In this document: in pieces, positions 8,664 to 16,685 of the stretch | How the letters are laid out: each line of letters starts with the position of its first letter | Position numbering within the stretch: position 1 is the stretch's first letter | From: CAYVOV01 sp964453525 | GTDB taxonomy: Bacteria > Chloroflexota > Dehalococcoidia > Dehalococcoidales > UBA2162 | Direction: 5' to 3' | Length of the DNA: 64,000 nucleotides | Assembly (NCBI GenBank): GCA_964453525.1 | Contig: CAYVOV010000008.1 | Span: forward strand, 62,001-126,000 | Program-made: the position numbers and the translations under genes | The notes under the pieces: model-generated | Database searches by the model: none | Seen by the model: the letters and a program-made list of their open reading frames with translations, nothing else | Told to the model about the DNA's origin: nothing

Positions 8664-9457
8664 AGCAGGTCTTAGCTACTGTATTGAGTAATGATAAATT
8701 AGTTAGTAAAACCAAGCGTTATCCGCGAAACACCTTGGGAAGTAACTTAATATGGTTACGTTGCCCAGAGTTTATAGAAGAAGCCACGCCAGGCAAGTTT
8801 GTAATGGTTACTTGCGGAAGCGATACTGTGCTACCACGCCCATTTAGCATTCATCAAGTTGATAAGGATAGTATTGCTATTTTCTATACTGTATGGTCGG
8901 GAGGGAAAGGAACAGAATGGCTGTCACAGCGTAGCACTAGTGATAAGATCGAGTTATTCGGACTTTTAGGAAACGGATTCAATGCAAATTCCGCTTCCCA
9001 AAAATTGTTACTTGTAGCGGCTGGTATGGGTATAGCTCCATTGTACTTCCTCGCACAACAACAATTGCAGTATGGAAAATCTGTAACGCTATTATATGGC
9101 ACTAGAACTGAACATCGCTATCCAGGGAGTCTTTTACCATCTGGGCTAAAGCTGGTAGCTACTTCCGATGATGGATCAGTGGGTTATCAGGGTTTAATAA
9201 CCGATATAATACCAGAGTATGCCGAATGGGCAGACCAAGTCTTTGCCTGCGGACCGCTGCCAATGTACAAAACAATGTCAGAGATGCCAGAACTCGGGAA
9301 CAAACCAATACAGGTCTCTCTCGAGATAATGATGGGCTGCGGGCGTGGGATCTGCTACGGCTGCACTATAAAAACAAAAACCGGCCTTAAAAAAGTATGC
9401 AAACAGGGTCCCGTATTCGACCTGAACGATATTATCTGGGATGAGCTGAGTCCCTGA
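8660..9457 (+). CDS. pyrK: Dihydroorotate dehydrogenase electron-transfer subunit
   Basis: A ferredoxin-reductase-like iron-sulfur flavoprotein that lets the class 1B dihydroorotate dehydrogenase (PyrD) pass electrons to NAD. FAD-binding RPFSIHQVD (about 60-68) and GKGTEWL are followed by the NAD-binding AAGMGIAPLYF (about 120-130). The [2Fe-2S] ligands are Cys227, Cys232, Cys235 and Cys247. Its ATG overlaps the carB stop (ATGA). No pyrD follows, so the catalytic partner must be elsewhere. The first 600 bases are more AT-rich than the end of the gene and its neighbours, suggesting a mosaic origin. Confidence 0.92.
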   Translation: MKQVLATVLSNDKLVSKTKRYPRNTLGSNLIWLRCPEFIEEATPGKFVMVTCGSDTVLPRPFSIHQVDKDSIAIFYTVWSGGKGTEWLSQRSTSDKIELFGLLGNGFNANSASQKLLLVAAGMGIAPLYFLAQQQLQYGKSVTLLYGTRTEHRYPGSLLPSGLKLVATSDDGSVGYQGLITDIIPEYAEWADQVFACGPLPMYKTMSEMPELGNKPIQVSLEIMMGCGRGICYGCTIKTKTGLKKVCKQGPVFDLNDIIWDELSP

Positions 9458-9520
9458 AAAGCGGAGAAAATCGATAATAGATAATATAGAGCTCCCTTCC
9501 CCAGACGCTGGAGGTAAGCA

Positions 9521-9937
9521 ATGGTAGTCACTGAAACAATCAGCCTTCAAACTAAAGGTAACTGTGATATAGCGGATATCACCTCGCAGGTAGCACAGAA
9601 AGTATCTGATACGGATATTAACAGCGGCACCGTCACGTTGTTTGTCAATGGCTCAACCGCTGGATTGACAACAATCGAATTCGAATCCGGGGTGCTTTCC
9701 GATTTTCAGGATATGTGGCAGCGCATCATACCCCGGGATATGCACTATGAGCACGACCGTGCCTGGGGTGACGGTAACGGACACTCCCATGTCCGTGCCT
9801 CTCTCCTCGGTGCCTCGCTGGTAGTACCTTTCAATAATAAAAGGTTAACCCTTGGCACCTGGCAGCAGGTAATACTTGTGGATTTTGATAACCGACCGCG
9901 TTCCAGACAGATAATATTGCAGATTATTGGTGAGTAA
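9521..9937 (+). CDS. YjbQ family protein (UPF0047)
   Basis: A 138-residue protein of the YjbQ/UPF0047 family. The family signature is clear: HDRAWGDGNGHSHVRASLLG around residues 77-96 with clustered His and Asp, then LTLGTWQQV and DFDNRPRSR at the C-terminus. Members form a small trimeric beta barrel with a metal-like site and have been reported to show thiamine-phosphate-synthase-like activity; the physiological role is unsettled. Start ATG 9521 follows GGAGG. It lies 63 bases after pyrK on the same strand and may be read through from the pyrimidine operon, but no functional link is evident. Confidence 0.9.
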   Translation: MVVTETISLQTKGNCDIADITSQVAQKVSDTDINSGTVTLFVNGSTAGLTTIEFESGVLSDFQDMWQRIIPRDMHYEHDRAWGDGNGHSHVRASLLGASLVVPFNNKRLTLGTWQQVILVDFDNRPRSRQIILQIIGE

Positions 9938-9945
9938 ATTATCTT

Positions 9946-10218
9946 CTAGCGCCGGTAGTTGTCTGGAGAACTGCTACCACCCAGTCCAACAAATAAGAAA
10001 CAGACGAAAAACGAGATAGTTCCAATCACATCAAATGTTCTTGAAACAATTATCGGAATGATTGACTGGGTTTGTTGTTCAAGCGGGATTCGTGCAACGA
10101 TTGCGAAACTGATGATGAATACTACTAAAGATACCAGAAAAACGCCGTTAACTTTAGCAACAACATACTTAAGTATGTCTTTTATAGAGCCAGCAGGTAT
10201 TTTAATTTCAGCACTCAT
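9946..10218 (-). CDS. Small two-helix membrane protein of unknown function
   Basis: The 90-residue product has two strong hydrophobic helices, roughly residues 25-44 (VFLVSLVVFIISFAIV) and 65-83, separated by a short polar loop, then a Ser/Pro-rich tail ending DNYRR. That is typical of a small inner-membrane protein and argues that this strand, not the overlapping plus-strand frame, is coding. No family is recognised and no strong Shine-Dalgarno sequence precedes ATG 10218. It is convergent with yjbQ, whose stop is 9 bases away. Confidence 0.5.
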   Translation of the reverse strand: MSAEIKIPAGSIKDILKYVVAKVNGVFLVSLVVFIISFAIVARIPLEQQTQSIIPIIVSRTFDVIGTISFFVCFLFVGLGGSSSPDNYRR

Positions 10219-10357
10219 GGCGGCAAGTCTACCACAGACAAATTAACCTATCAATATTTTATATAATTATAAACTAAATATATAAATATCAACAATTCTC
10301 ACTCTGTTTGGTTCTGTTTGCAGAGGGCTTAACTTGTGGTTGTTCTATTATATCCAA

Positions 10358-10600
10358 GGTACCATTCGGTTTTGGTTGGTATAAATTTGTCACCCCCTTT
10401 ATCCCCCTCAAACAGTACCCGTTTATTGTCGATATTATATTATTGTTTGAGGGGGAAGGAGTTTGAGAGAGGGGGCGGAGCCCCCTCTCTATATTTCTCC
10501 CCTCTCCGTCCTTAAAAGCTTTTCAACAATTCTCAATGGTTCAGGCCGGAGAGGGGCAAGGGGTGAGGTAAAGAAAAACAACCAAATGCAAATAGAACCA
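10358..10600. repeat. Family B short inverted-repeat element, copy 1
   Basis: The left end GGTACCATTCGGTTTTGGTTG is mirrored by the right end CAACCAAATGCAAATAGAACC, matching at 16 of 21 positions as an inverted repeat. The interior contains TTTGAGGGGGAAGGAG and CCCCTCAAACAGTA arms and two further G-rich/C-rich arm pairs. A second copy lies at 31252-31494 with the same order of blocks. A family A copy begins 11 bases to the right. No coding capacity is seen. The bases from 10219 to 10357 are AT-rich and hold nothing I recognise. Confidence 0.75.
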
Positions 10601-10610
10601 TATTCAGGTC

Positions 10611-10752
10611 CTACTCAATCTTAGTTGGAGACCCTTCGACAAGCTCAGGATGAGCGGGAATGAATGCCGCTCATGGTGAGCCTGTCGAACCATAGCGGCG
10701 AAAGAAATACCGATATTCATTGTTGCCTGTACAACCAAGATTAAGTAAAAGG
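10611..10752. repeat. Family A short inverted-repeat element, copy 2
   Basis: Shorter copy of about 142 bases that lacks the internal block containing CCTGAGCGAAGCCGAAGG found in copies 1, 3 and 4. The ends are CTACTCAATCTTAGTTGG and CAACCAAGATTAAGTA; as inverted repeats these match better than those of copies 1 and 3. It follows family B copy 1 almost directly, so one element probably inserted next to the other. Confidence 0.75.
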
Positions 10753-10867
10753 CATATTCAATCTACCTTGACAGTGATTCAGTCTCCAGATTATAATAGT
10801 CTAGCTTCTGGGAAACTATCATTTACGTGTAATTCCTTTAAGTATATTAATGAAAAGGTGATTCAAC

Positions 10868-10987
10868 ATGGCAAACGAGATAGGTAAGAGGTACAGCTGT
10901 ACCAAATGCGGGTCTGAGTTCATCGTTACCAAAGCGGGTGACGGCACCATTAACTGTTGCGGTCAACCCATGGAACAGAAGAACTAG
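10868..10987 (+). CDS. Desulforedoxin-like mini-protein, 39 residues
   Basis: A complete tiny frame, ATG to TAG, encodes 39 residues with CTKC at 11-14 and a Cys-Cys pair at 30-31 followed by GQPM. That C-x2-C ... CC pattern is the iron site of desulforedoxin and of the N-terminal domain of desulfoferrodoxin, which bind one Fe(Cys)4. The likely role is a small electron carrier or redox partner in oxygen or sulfur metabolism. A second, similar frame follows 30 bases downstream. It is independently supported by the conserved spacing of all four cysteines in both copies. No desulfoferrodoxin catalytic domain is attached. Confidence 0.8.
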   Translation: MANEIGKRYSCTKCGSEFIVTKAGDGTINCCGQPMEQKN

Positions 10988-11017
10988 TCTAAGCCGTCTC
11001 AAGGAGGTAGTTATTCC

Positions 11018-11161
11018 GTGGCAAGTCAGTTAGGCAAGAGATATCGCTGCCTGAAATGCGGCACTGAGATCCTGTGTGTTAAATCCGGGCAGGGTGTTAT
11101 TACCTGCTGTGGTGAAGAGATGGAAATCCAGGAACCCAGGGCTATCCCGTCCTCGGACTAG
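11018..11161 (+). CDS. Second desulforedoxin-like mini-protein, 47 residues
   Basis: GTG start at 11018 behind AAGGAGG (11001-11007). The product shares LGKRY, C-x2-C (CLKC at 11-14) and the Cys-Cys pair at 30-31 followed by G-x-x-M with its upstream neighbour, so the two are tandem paralogues with identical cysteine spacing. A Pro/Ser-rich nine-residue tail is unique to this copy. Both probably bind one iron in the desulforedoxin manner and are likely co-transcribed. Which electron donor or acceptor they serve cannot be told from the neighbours. Confidence 0.8.
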   Translation: MASQLGKRYRCLKCGTEILCVKSGQGVITCCGEEMEIQEPRAIPSSD

Positions 11162-11235
11162 AAATCGCCAAAGTTATTCCGGCCATCAACGAAATACCAG
11201 TCCAGCGGTTATTTCTCCCTGTTTTAGTTAATTAC

Positions 11236-11268
11236 AAAGCTCACCGGTAGTCGACTGCGGTGAGCTTT
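11236..11268. terminator. Bidirectional hairpin between convergent genes
   Basis: AAAGCTCACCG at 11236-11246 pairs perfectly with CGGTGAGCTTT at 11258-11268 across an 11-base loop. It sits between the end of the desulforedoxin-like pair on the plus strand and the end of folE on the minus strand. The A/T ends of the stem give a U-tract in either direction. Confidence 0.75.
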
Positions 11269-11301
11269 CATAATTCCATAGTTTTAAGCCATATTAACGG
11301 T

Positions 11302-11868
11302 CTACTTGCTCTGAAGCAGGGTGATAAATTCGGCTCTGGTTTCAGGCTTTGTCTGGAAGGTACCTCTGAGAGCAGAGGTCTCTATTGTGCTTCCCGGTTT
11401 TTTGATGCCACGCATTACCATGCAGAGATGCTCCGCCTGGACAACCACACCGACACCATCCGGATTTATTCCTTCAACAATAGCATCGGCGATTTGAGTG
11501 GTCATTCTCTCCTGAATCTGGAGACGCCTGGCGAATATTTCAACCACTCTCGCCAGTTTACTAGCACCGACCACCCGCCCGTCAGCATTGGGGATATAGC
11601 CGATGTGAGCGACACCATAGAACGGCAACAGGTGATGCTCACACATTGAATAGAACGGTATATCTCGAATAATCACCATCTCGCGGTGTCCCTCTTCGAA
11701 TTCAACGGAGAGTTCTTCTTTCGGGTCAAGAGTCAGCCCCATAAGAAGCTCCTCATACATTTCGGCAACGCGCCGCGGCGTACCGCGTAACCCTTCCCTC
11801 TCAGGGTCCTCCCCTATAGCCTTAATAATTGACGTTATTGCTTTTTGTACTTCGTCCCCGTCCAACAA
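11302..11868 (-). CDS. folE: GTP cyclohydrolase I
   Basis: Converts GTP to dihydroneopterin triphosphate, the first step of folate or pterin synthesis. The zinc ligands are visible: Cys76 and His79 in MCEHHLLPF and Cys149 in HLCMVMRG. The GTP-binding block (GASKLARVVEIFARR, QERMTTQIA) and the C-terminal TRAEFITLL are present. The 188-residue length is standard. It lies on the minus strand downstream of thrC with a 54-base gap, so the two may share a transcript, although their pathways are unrelated. No riboswitch is seen. Confidence 0.97.
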   Translation of the reverse strand: MLDGDEVQKAITSIIKAIGEDPEREGLRGTPRRVAEMYEELLMGLTLDPKEELSVEFEEGHREMVIIRDIPFYSMCEHHLLPFYGVAHIGYIPNADGRVVGASKLARVVEIFARRLQIQERMTTQIADAIVEGINPDGVGVVVQAEHLCMVMRGIKKPGSTIETSALRGTFQTKPETRAEFITLLQSK

Positions 11869-11922
11869 TTTGATTCTCCTTAAACGCCGCTACAGAAAAA
11901 CTAAAGCCAGGTCCCGGCATCA

Positions 11923-12987
11923 TTATTTCAGGTCTAAGGCTTCTTCAATAGCAGCAAAATCGGGTGGCAGTTCAAGAAATGAACCGGCGTTTTGAAGGAT
12001 GATGTCGGTGTCCTTTAACCCGTTACCAGTCACCACGCAGACTATCTTTTTCGCCGAGAAATCCATTCCCTGCTTTGCCAGTTTTATCAGACCAGCCAGC
12101 GGAGCTGCCGAAGCCGGTTCGCCGAAAATACCGGCACCTGTAGCCATAAGCCGGTGAGCCGCCATAATATCTTCATCACTGACCATATCGATTATTCCTC
12201 CGGACTCGTCGCGGGCATCAACAGCCTTCTGCCAGCTTGCCGGATTGCCTATTCGTATCGCCGTGGCAACGGTCTGTGGTTTCTCAACAATGTGCCCCTG
12301 GACGATAGGGGCGGCACCTTCGGCCTGGAAACCCATCATTACCGGTTTCCTGTTCGCCTTACCCGCCCGGTAGTATTCCACGAATCCCTTCCAGTAAGCA
12401 GTGATATTACCAGCGTTGCCCACCGGTATAAAAAGATAATTTGGAGCATCTCCCAGAACATCAATAATTTCAAAAGAAGCCGTTTTCTGTCCCTCAATGC
12501 GGTTTGGATTCAACGAATTAACAAGAGCAACCGGGTGTTTATCGGTCAAACCCCGGACAATATTTAAAGCCTGGTCGAAATTACCGTCCAGAGTGACTAT
12601 CTTTGCCCCGAAGACAATAGCCTGAGCAAGCTTGCCGAGAGCTATATTACCTTTCGGCACAATAATAATGGCGGTAAGTCCGCAATAGGCAGCATAAGCC
12701 GCTGCCGAAGCACTGGTATTGCCTGTCGAAGCACACATTACCGCCTTGCTGCCGGCCTCAATCGCTTTGGCGATTGCTACTACCATACCCCTGTCCTTGA
12801 AGGAACCGGTCGGGTTGCAGCCCTCAAGCTTGAAATAGAGTTCCTTACAACCGATTTCCTTCTCGAGGTTAGTAGCCCGGACCAGTGGAGTATCTCCCTC
12901 ACCAAGGGAAAAGACCGGAGTGCTATCCGTTACCGGAAGAAAATCCGCATATTTGTATAGTACTCCCTTTTCTAACATTAATGTCAC
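11923..12987 (-). CDS. thrC: Threonine synthase
   Basis: PLP enzyme that converts O-phosphohomoserine to threonine. The PLP lysine is Lys64 in GSFKDRGM, and the phosphate-binding STGNTSASAAAYAA motif follows near residue 87. At 354 residues it belongs to the short class found in many Gram-positive-type and Chloroflexi genomes, lacking the long N-terminal domain of the E. coli form. The N-terminal LGEGDTPLV block is typical. The minus-strand order is lepB, thrC, folE. Related serine/threonine deaminases are unlikely, given the overall match to ThrC. Confidence 0.95.
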   Translation of the reverse strand: MTLMLEKGVLYKYADFLPVTDSTPVFSLGEGDTPLVRATNLEKEIGCKELYFKLEGCNPTGSFKDRGMVVAIAKAIEAGSKAVMCASTGNTSASAAAYAAYCGLTAIIIVPKGNIALGKLAQAIVFGAKIVTLDGNFDQALNIVRGLTDKHPVALVNSLNPNRIEGQKTASFEIIDVLGDAPNYLFIPVGNAGNITAYWKGFVEYYRAGKANRKPVMMGFQAEGAAPIVQGHIVEKPQTVATAIRIGNPASWQKAVDARDESGGIIDMVSDEDIMAAHRLMATGAGIFGEPASAAPLAGLIKLAKQGMDFSAKKIVCVVTGNGLKDTDIILQNAGSFLELPPDFAAIEEALDLK

Positions 12988-13005
12988 CTTCTGCAGTATA
13001 CAGGT

Positions 13006-13590
13006 CTAATTACCCGAATATGCGTAACTCGTAATCAGCCCGAAATCATCCAGCGGCCAGACTGACAGCCATACTTTGCCGATTATATTATCACGTGGCA
13101 AAGTCCACCCTTGACGGGAATCGCTGCTATTATTACGGTTATCACCCATAACGAAATATTCATTTTCCGGAATTACATTCCCTTCATAAGATACCCTGGC
13201 GGGATCCTTAACATAAGGCTCGTTGAGTTCCATCACAGTACCATCCTGTTTTGTTATATAGACCACTTCTTTTTTTATCTCAACTGACTCTCCAGGTAAG
13301 CCGATAATACGCTTGATATACCCTTCGTCTCCACCGACGGGTGAGCGAAATATAATTACATCTCCTCTTTCCGGTTCGTGGAAATAATAGACCACTTTAT
13401 TAACAAGCAGTTGCTGGCCATCATGAAAATTGACCAGCATGCTGGGACCTTCGATAGCGTATCGCTGAACGGAGAACTGCAGCCCGACAAAAAGCAGCGC
13501 AGCCAGCACTATTATCATCAGAGTATCGCGTAATATTGATTTCAACTTTTTAACCGATCCTCCACAAACTCGCATAATATTATACTTCAT
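13006..13590 (-). CDS. lepB: Signal peptidase I (Ser-Lys type)
   Basis: Membrane-bound protease that removes signal peptides from exported proteins. One N-terminal hydrophobic helix (about residues 22-40) is followed by box B EGPSM with nucleophile Ser50, box D YIKRIIGLPGE with general base Lys93, and box E GDNRNNSSDSR. The length of 194 residues is typical of bacterial forms. A second, different signal peptidase (SipW type, Ser-His) lies at 49368 and is dedicated to the TasA-like cargo. The first 12 residues are uncertain because alternative starts exist downstream. It is divergent from ribD. Confidence 0.95.
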   Translation of the reverse strand: MKYNIMRVCGGSVKKLKSILRDTLMIIVLAALLFVGLQFSVQRYAIEGPSMLVNFHDGQQLLVNKVVYYFHEPERGDVIIFRSPVGGDEGYIKRIIGLPGESVEIKKEVVYITKQDGTVMELNEPYVKDPARVSYEGNVIPENEYFVMGDNRNNSSDSRQGWTLPRDNIIGKVWLSVWPLDDFGLITSYAYSGN

Positions 13591-13634
13591 CTTCTCTCAT
13601 CTTTCTAGAGCGGGGCCAGTTCAATTGCTTGAAG

Positions 13635-13664
13635 TTGCACTTTTTTTTATTGTGATGCTAGAAT
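13635..13664 (+). promoter_or_regulatory. Sigma-70-like promoter of the riboflavin operon
   Basis: TTGCAC (13635-13640) and TAGAAT (13659-13664) are separated by 18 bases. The ribD ATG follows only 9 bases after the -10 element and no Shine-Dalgarno sequence is present, so the ribD transcript would be leaderless or nearly so. No FMN riboswitch fits in the 83-base gap to lepB. Confidence 0.5.
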
Positions 13665-13673
13665 GGCAATAGA

Positions 13674-14765
13674 ATGGACTATATGAAACAGGCTCTTTCT
13701 CTCGCCAAGCTGGCTCTGGGACAGGTAAGCCCCAATCCGGCAGTGGGGGCAATAATAGTCAAGGACGGCGAGGTCGTGGGGCAGGGTTATACCCAGCCAC
13801 CCGGGTCTTCGCATGCCGAGGTCATGGCCTTGAATCAGGCAGGAGAAAAGGCCCGGGGCGGCGTGATGTATGTTACTCTGGAACCCTGCAGTCATCAGGG
13901 CCGTACTCCACCCTGCACAAAAGCAATAATTGAGAATGGCATATCAGAAGTCTATATGGCAATGCTCGACCCGAATCCGCTTGTCTCGGGACTGGGGGAA
14001 GACGAACTGGAAAGGGAAGGTATAAAGACCCATATCGGCGAGCACGAAGACGAAGCAAGAGAAATAAACGAGGCATATATAAAATTCATAAAGACCAGAA
14101 TGCCTTTTGTCACAGCCAAGTTTGCCGTGAGTCTTGATGGCAAAATCGCTACCAAGAGCGGCGATTCCCAGTGGATTAGCGGCAGTGAGTCGAGGAAGTA
14201 TGTCCACTACCTGAGATACACGACCGATGCCATTATGACCGGGGCCAACACGGTCATTACCGATAATCCGCGCCTTACCTGCCGTTACGGCGGAGTCGGC
14301 GGGGAGGTTAAGAAACAGCCGCTCCGGGTAGTCGTGGACGGTCAGGGACGTACACCACCTTCGGCGCAGATATTCGCCGAGACCGGCAAGGTAGTAGTGA
14401 CGTTAAGCAAGTCGGTTGAAGCGGGGAAAAAAGCAGCGCTAATTGAAGCCGGTGCCGAACTGATAGAACTGCCGGATAGCGACAGGCCTCTTGACCTCAA
14501 AGAATTACTGAGAATGCTGGGTGAGCGAGATATTACCAGTGTCCTCGTAGAAGGGGGAGGTGTTTTACTGGGCTCACTCTTCGATAGCAAACTTGTTGAT
14601 AAGGTAGTGGCATTTATTGCCCCGGTTATTATCGGTGGAGAGAATGCAAAAACGCCGGTCGCCGGAGAAGGAGTAGATAAAATAGTCGACGCTATAAAAC
14701 TGAAGCAGGTAAACGTAGAAAGATTCGGCGATGATTTAATGATTATTGGATACCCCGGAGAGTGA
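13674..14765 (+). CDS. ribD: Bifunctional riboflavin deaminase/reductase
   Basis: Carries out two steps: deamination of the pyrimidine ring and NADPH reduction of the ribosyl side chain. The N-terminal cytidine-deaminase fold has zinc ligands His48 in HAEVMAL and Cys72/Cys81 in PCSHQGRTPPC, with Glu50 as proton shuttle. The C-terminal reductase domain starts near residue 145 (FAVSLDGKIATKSGDS). It is first of four contiguous genes, ribD-ribE-ribBA-ribH. The start at 13674 gives the usual YMKQAL N-terminus. Nothing is missing. Confidence 0.96.
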   Translation: MDYMKQALSLAKLALGQVSPNPAVGAIIVKDGEVVGQGYTQPPGSSHAEVMALNQAGEKARGGVMYVTLEPCSHQGRTPPCTKAIIENGISEVYMAMLDPNPLVSGLGEDELEREGIKTHIGEHEDEAREINEAYIKFIKTRMPFVTAKFAVSLDGKIATKSGDSQWISGSESRKYVHYLRYTTDAIMTGANTVITDNPRLTCRYGGVGGEVKKQPLRVVVDGQGRTPPSAQIFAETGKVVVTLSKSVEAGKKAALIEAGAELIELPDSDRPLDLKELLRMLGERDITSVLVEGGGVLLGSLFDSKLVDKVVAFIAPVIIGGENAKTPVAGEGVDKIVDAIKLKQVNVERFGDDLMIIGYPGE

Positions 14766-14767
14766 GA

Positions 14768-15397
14768 ATGTTTACCGGGATTATAGAAGAAGTAGGCAGA
14801 GTCATTTCGGCACAGCAAACCAGGCTCGTTATCGCCGCCGGAGATATTCTGAAAAGTATGGAGTCAGGTGGAAGTATCGCTGTTAACGGAGTCTGCCTCA
14901 CTGCCACCGCGTTTGATAATAGTTCATTCTCCGCCGGCGTTATGCAGGAGACACTGAAACGGTCCAATCTCGGGCTGCTTTCTGCCGGGGACAGGGTCAA
15001 CCTGGAAAGCCCGCTAACGCTTGAAAGACCTCTGGGAGGGCATCTTGTTCAGGGCCATGTCGATACTATCGGGAGGCTGGCTTCAGTCAGGCAGGAAGGA
15101 GAAGCAACACTTATCAGATTCGAAGCTGACACTGAGACGATGCGCTATATAGTGGAAAAAGGATTCATCGCTGTTGACGGGATAAGTCTCACCGTTACCG
15201 ATAGAGCTCCTGGTTCTTTTGAGGTCTCCGTCGTCGAATACACGAGGAATCACACCAATCTCGGTGACAGGCGCGTGGGTGACCGGGTTAACCTTGAAGT
15301 GGATATCATTGCCAAGTATGTTGAGCAGCTTACCCAAGCCCGCAGCACCGGTGTAACCGCAGAATTCCTGCAGGAGCACGGGTTTTCGGTAAGCTAA
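14768..15397 (+). CDS. ribE: Riboflavin synthase
   Basis: Dismutates two 6,7-dimethyl-8-ribityllumazine molecules to riboflavin. The protein begins MFTGIIEEVG, the family's nearly invariant N-terminus, so ATG 14768 is chosen over the upstream GTG at 14762. GGAG at 14757-14760 is correctly spaced. Two tandem beta-barrel halves are visible: GSIAVNGVCLT in the first (about 35-45) and GFIAVDGISLT in the second, each followed by its own NLE/VNLE segment. The length of 209 residues is typical. The gene follows ribD with a 2-base gap. Confidence 0.96.
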   Translation: MFTGIIEEVGRVISAQQTRLVIAAGDILKSMESGGSIAVNGVCLTATAFDNSSFSAGVMQETLKRSNLGLLSAGDRVNLESPLTLERPLGGHLVQGHVDTIGRLASVRQEGEATLIRFEADTETMRYIVEKGFIAVDGISLTVTDRAPGSFEVSVVEYTRNHTNLGDRRVGDRVNLEVDIIAKYVEQLTQARSTGVTAEFLQEHGFSVS

Positions 15398-15422
15398 TCA
15401 GTTCAGAATCGAGGCGATTAAT

Positions 15423-16640
15423 ATGGGTTTATCAACTATTCCTGAAGCAATTGAAGATATAAAGGCTGGAAAGTTCGTCATTGTAGTTGATGATGAAGAC
15501 CGGGAGAACGAAGGCGACCTCATAATGGCTGCCGAGAAGGTTACTCCCGAAGCGATTAATTATATGGCAATACATGCCCGCGGACTGATTTGTATGCCGG
15601 TTACCGGTGAGCGGCTCGATGAGCTGAAGATACCGATGATGGCGAGTAATAATACCTCGAAATTCGGTACGGCATTTACGGTATCCGTTGAAGCTAAACA
15701 CGGTACAAGCACCGGTATTTCAGCGGGGGACAGGGCAAAAACAGTACAGGCGATTATCGACTCGAAAACAAGGCCGGATGATTTAGTAATGCCGGGGCAT
15801 ATGTTCCCGCTGCGAGCCAAGGATGGAGGTGTTCTGAAACGTGCCGGGCAGACGGAGGCAACAGTTGATTTATCAAGACTGGCCGGACTGTATCCAGCCG
15901 GGGTCTGCTGTGAAATCATGAATGATGACGGCACGATGGCGAGGCTGCCTCAGCTTGAAGTGCTGGCTGAGAAGTTAGACCTCAAAATTGTAAGCGTGGC
16001 TGACCTCATCGCCTATCGCAGGCGCCATGAGAAACTTGTACATAGAGTAACCGAGACAACGATACCAACCAGATATGGTGAGTTTACTGCGATTGCTTAT
16101 AAGAGCGATATCGACCCCGATGAACACGTAGCTCTTATTATGGGTGATATATCTGGGGAAGAGCCGGTGCTCGTCCGGGTCCACAGCGAATGTATTACCG
16201 GCGAAGTATTCGGCAGTCTGCGCTGTGACTGCGGTGAGCAGTTTAATCTGGCAATGCAGCGTATCGCAAACGAAGGCCGTGGTGTATTGCTCTATATGAG
16301 GCAGGAAGGAAGAGGCATCGGTTTTCACAACAAACTCCGCGCCTATGCACTCCAGGATAACGGCATGGATACCGTAGAAGCAAACGTATCCCTGGGATTT
16401 GCCCCGGACCTTCGCGACTATGGTATCGGCGCTCAAATCCTTGTTGACCTTGGTTTGCATGAAATCAGGTTTCTGACAAACAATCCAAAGAAAATAGTCG
16501 CTTTCCAAGGCTATGGCCTGGAGGTCGTGGAGCAGATACCGATTATGGCTACACCCAATCCGCACAATATCCATTATCTGGAAACAAAGAAGAATAAAAT
16601 GGGGCACCTGCTTGAAATACCGGAGGTCGACTCAAAATAA
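15423..16640 (+). CDS. ribBA: Bifunctional DHBP synthase / GTP cyclohydrolase II
   Basis: The two domains supply both precursors of riboflavin. Residues 1 to about 200 make 3,4-dihydroxy-2-butanone 4-phosphate from ribulose 5-phosphate (DDEDRENEGDL near residue 22, HGTSTGISAGDRA). Residues from about 205 form GTP cyclohydrolase II with zinc cysteines in CITGEVFGSLRCDCGEQF and the GTP-binding RQEGRGIGF. The 405-residue fused form is common in bacteria and plants. It lies 25 bases after ribE and 42 before ribH, so the operon order matches precursor supply. Confidence 0.97.
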   Translation: MGLSTIPEAIEDIKAGKFVIVVDDEDRENEGDLIMAAEKVTPEAINYMAIHARGLICMPVTGERLDELKIPMMASNNTSKFGTAFTVSVEAKHGTSTGISAGDRAKTVQAIIDSKTRPDDLVMPGHMFPLRAKDGGVLKRAGQTEATVDLSRLAGLYPAGVCCEIMNDDGTMARLPQLEVLAEKLDLKIVSVADLIAYRRRHEKLVHRVTETTIPTRYGEFTAIAYKSDIDPDEHVALIMGDISGEEPVLVRVHSECITGEVFGSLRCDCGEQFNLAMQRIANEGRGVLLYMRQEGRGIGFHNKLRAYALQDNGMDTVEANVSLGFAPDLRDYGIGAQILVDLGLHEIRFLTNNPKKIVAFQGYGLEVVEQIPIMATPNPHNIHYLETKKNKMGHLLEIPEVDSK

Positions 16641-16685
16641 CTATAACAGTAAAGACTGTATCACCCCTGAAATAAGGAGGAAATG

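Noticed and set aside
9959..10246. 95-codon plus-strand ORF
   Set aside because: The opposite strand encodes two clean hydrophobic helices, whereas this frame shows no protein-like pattern.
13591..13673. FMN riboswitch before ribD
   Set aside because: Only 83 bases separate lepB and ribD, too short, and no RFN-element bases are present.
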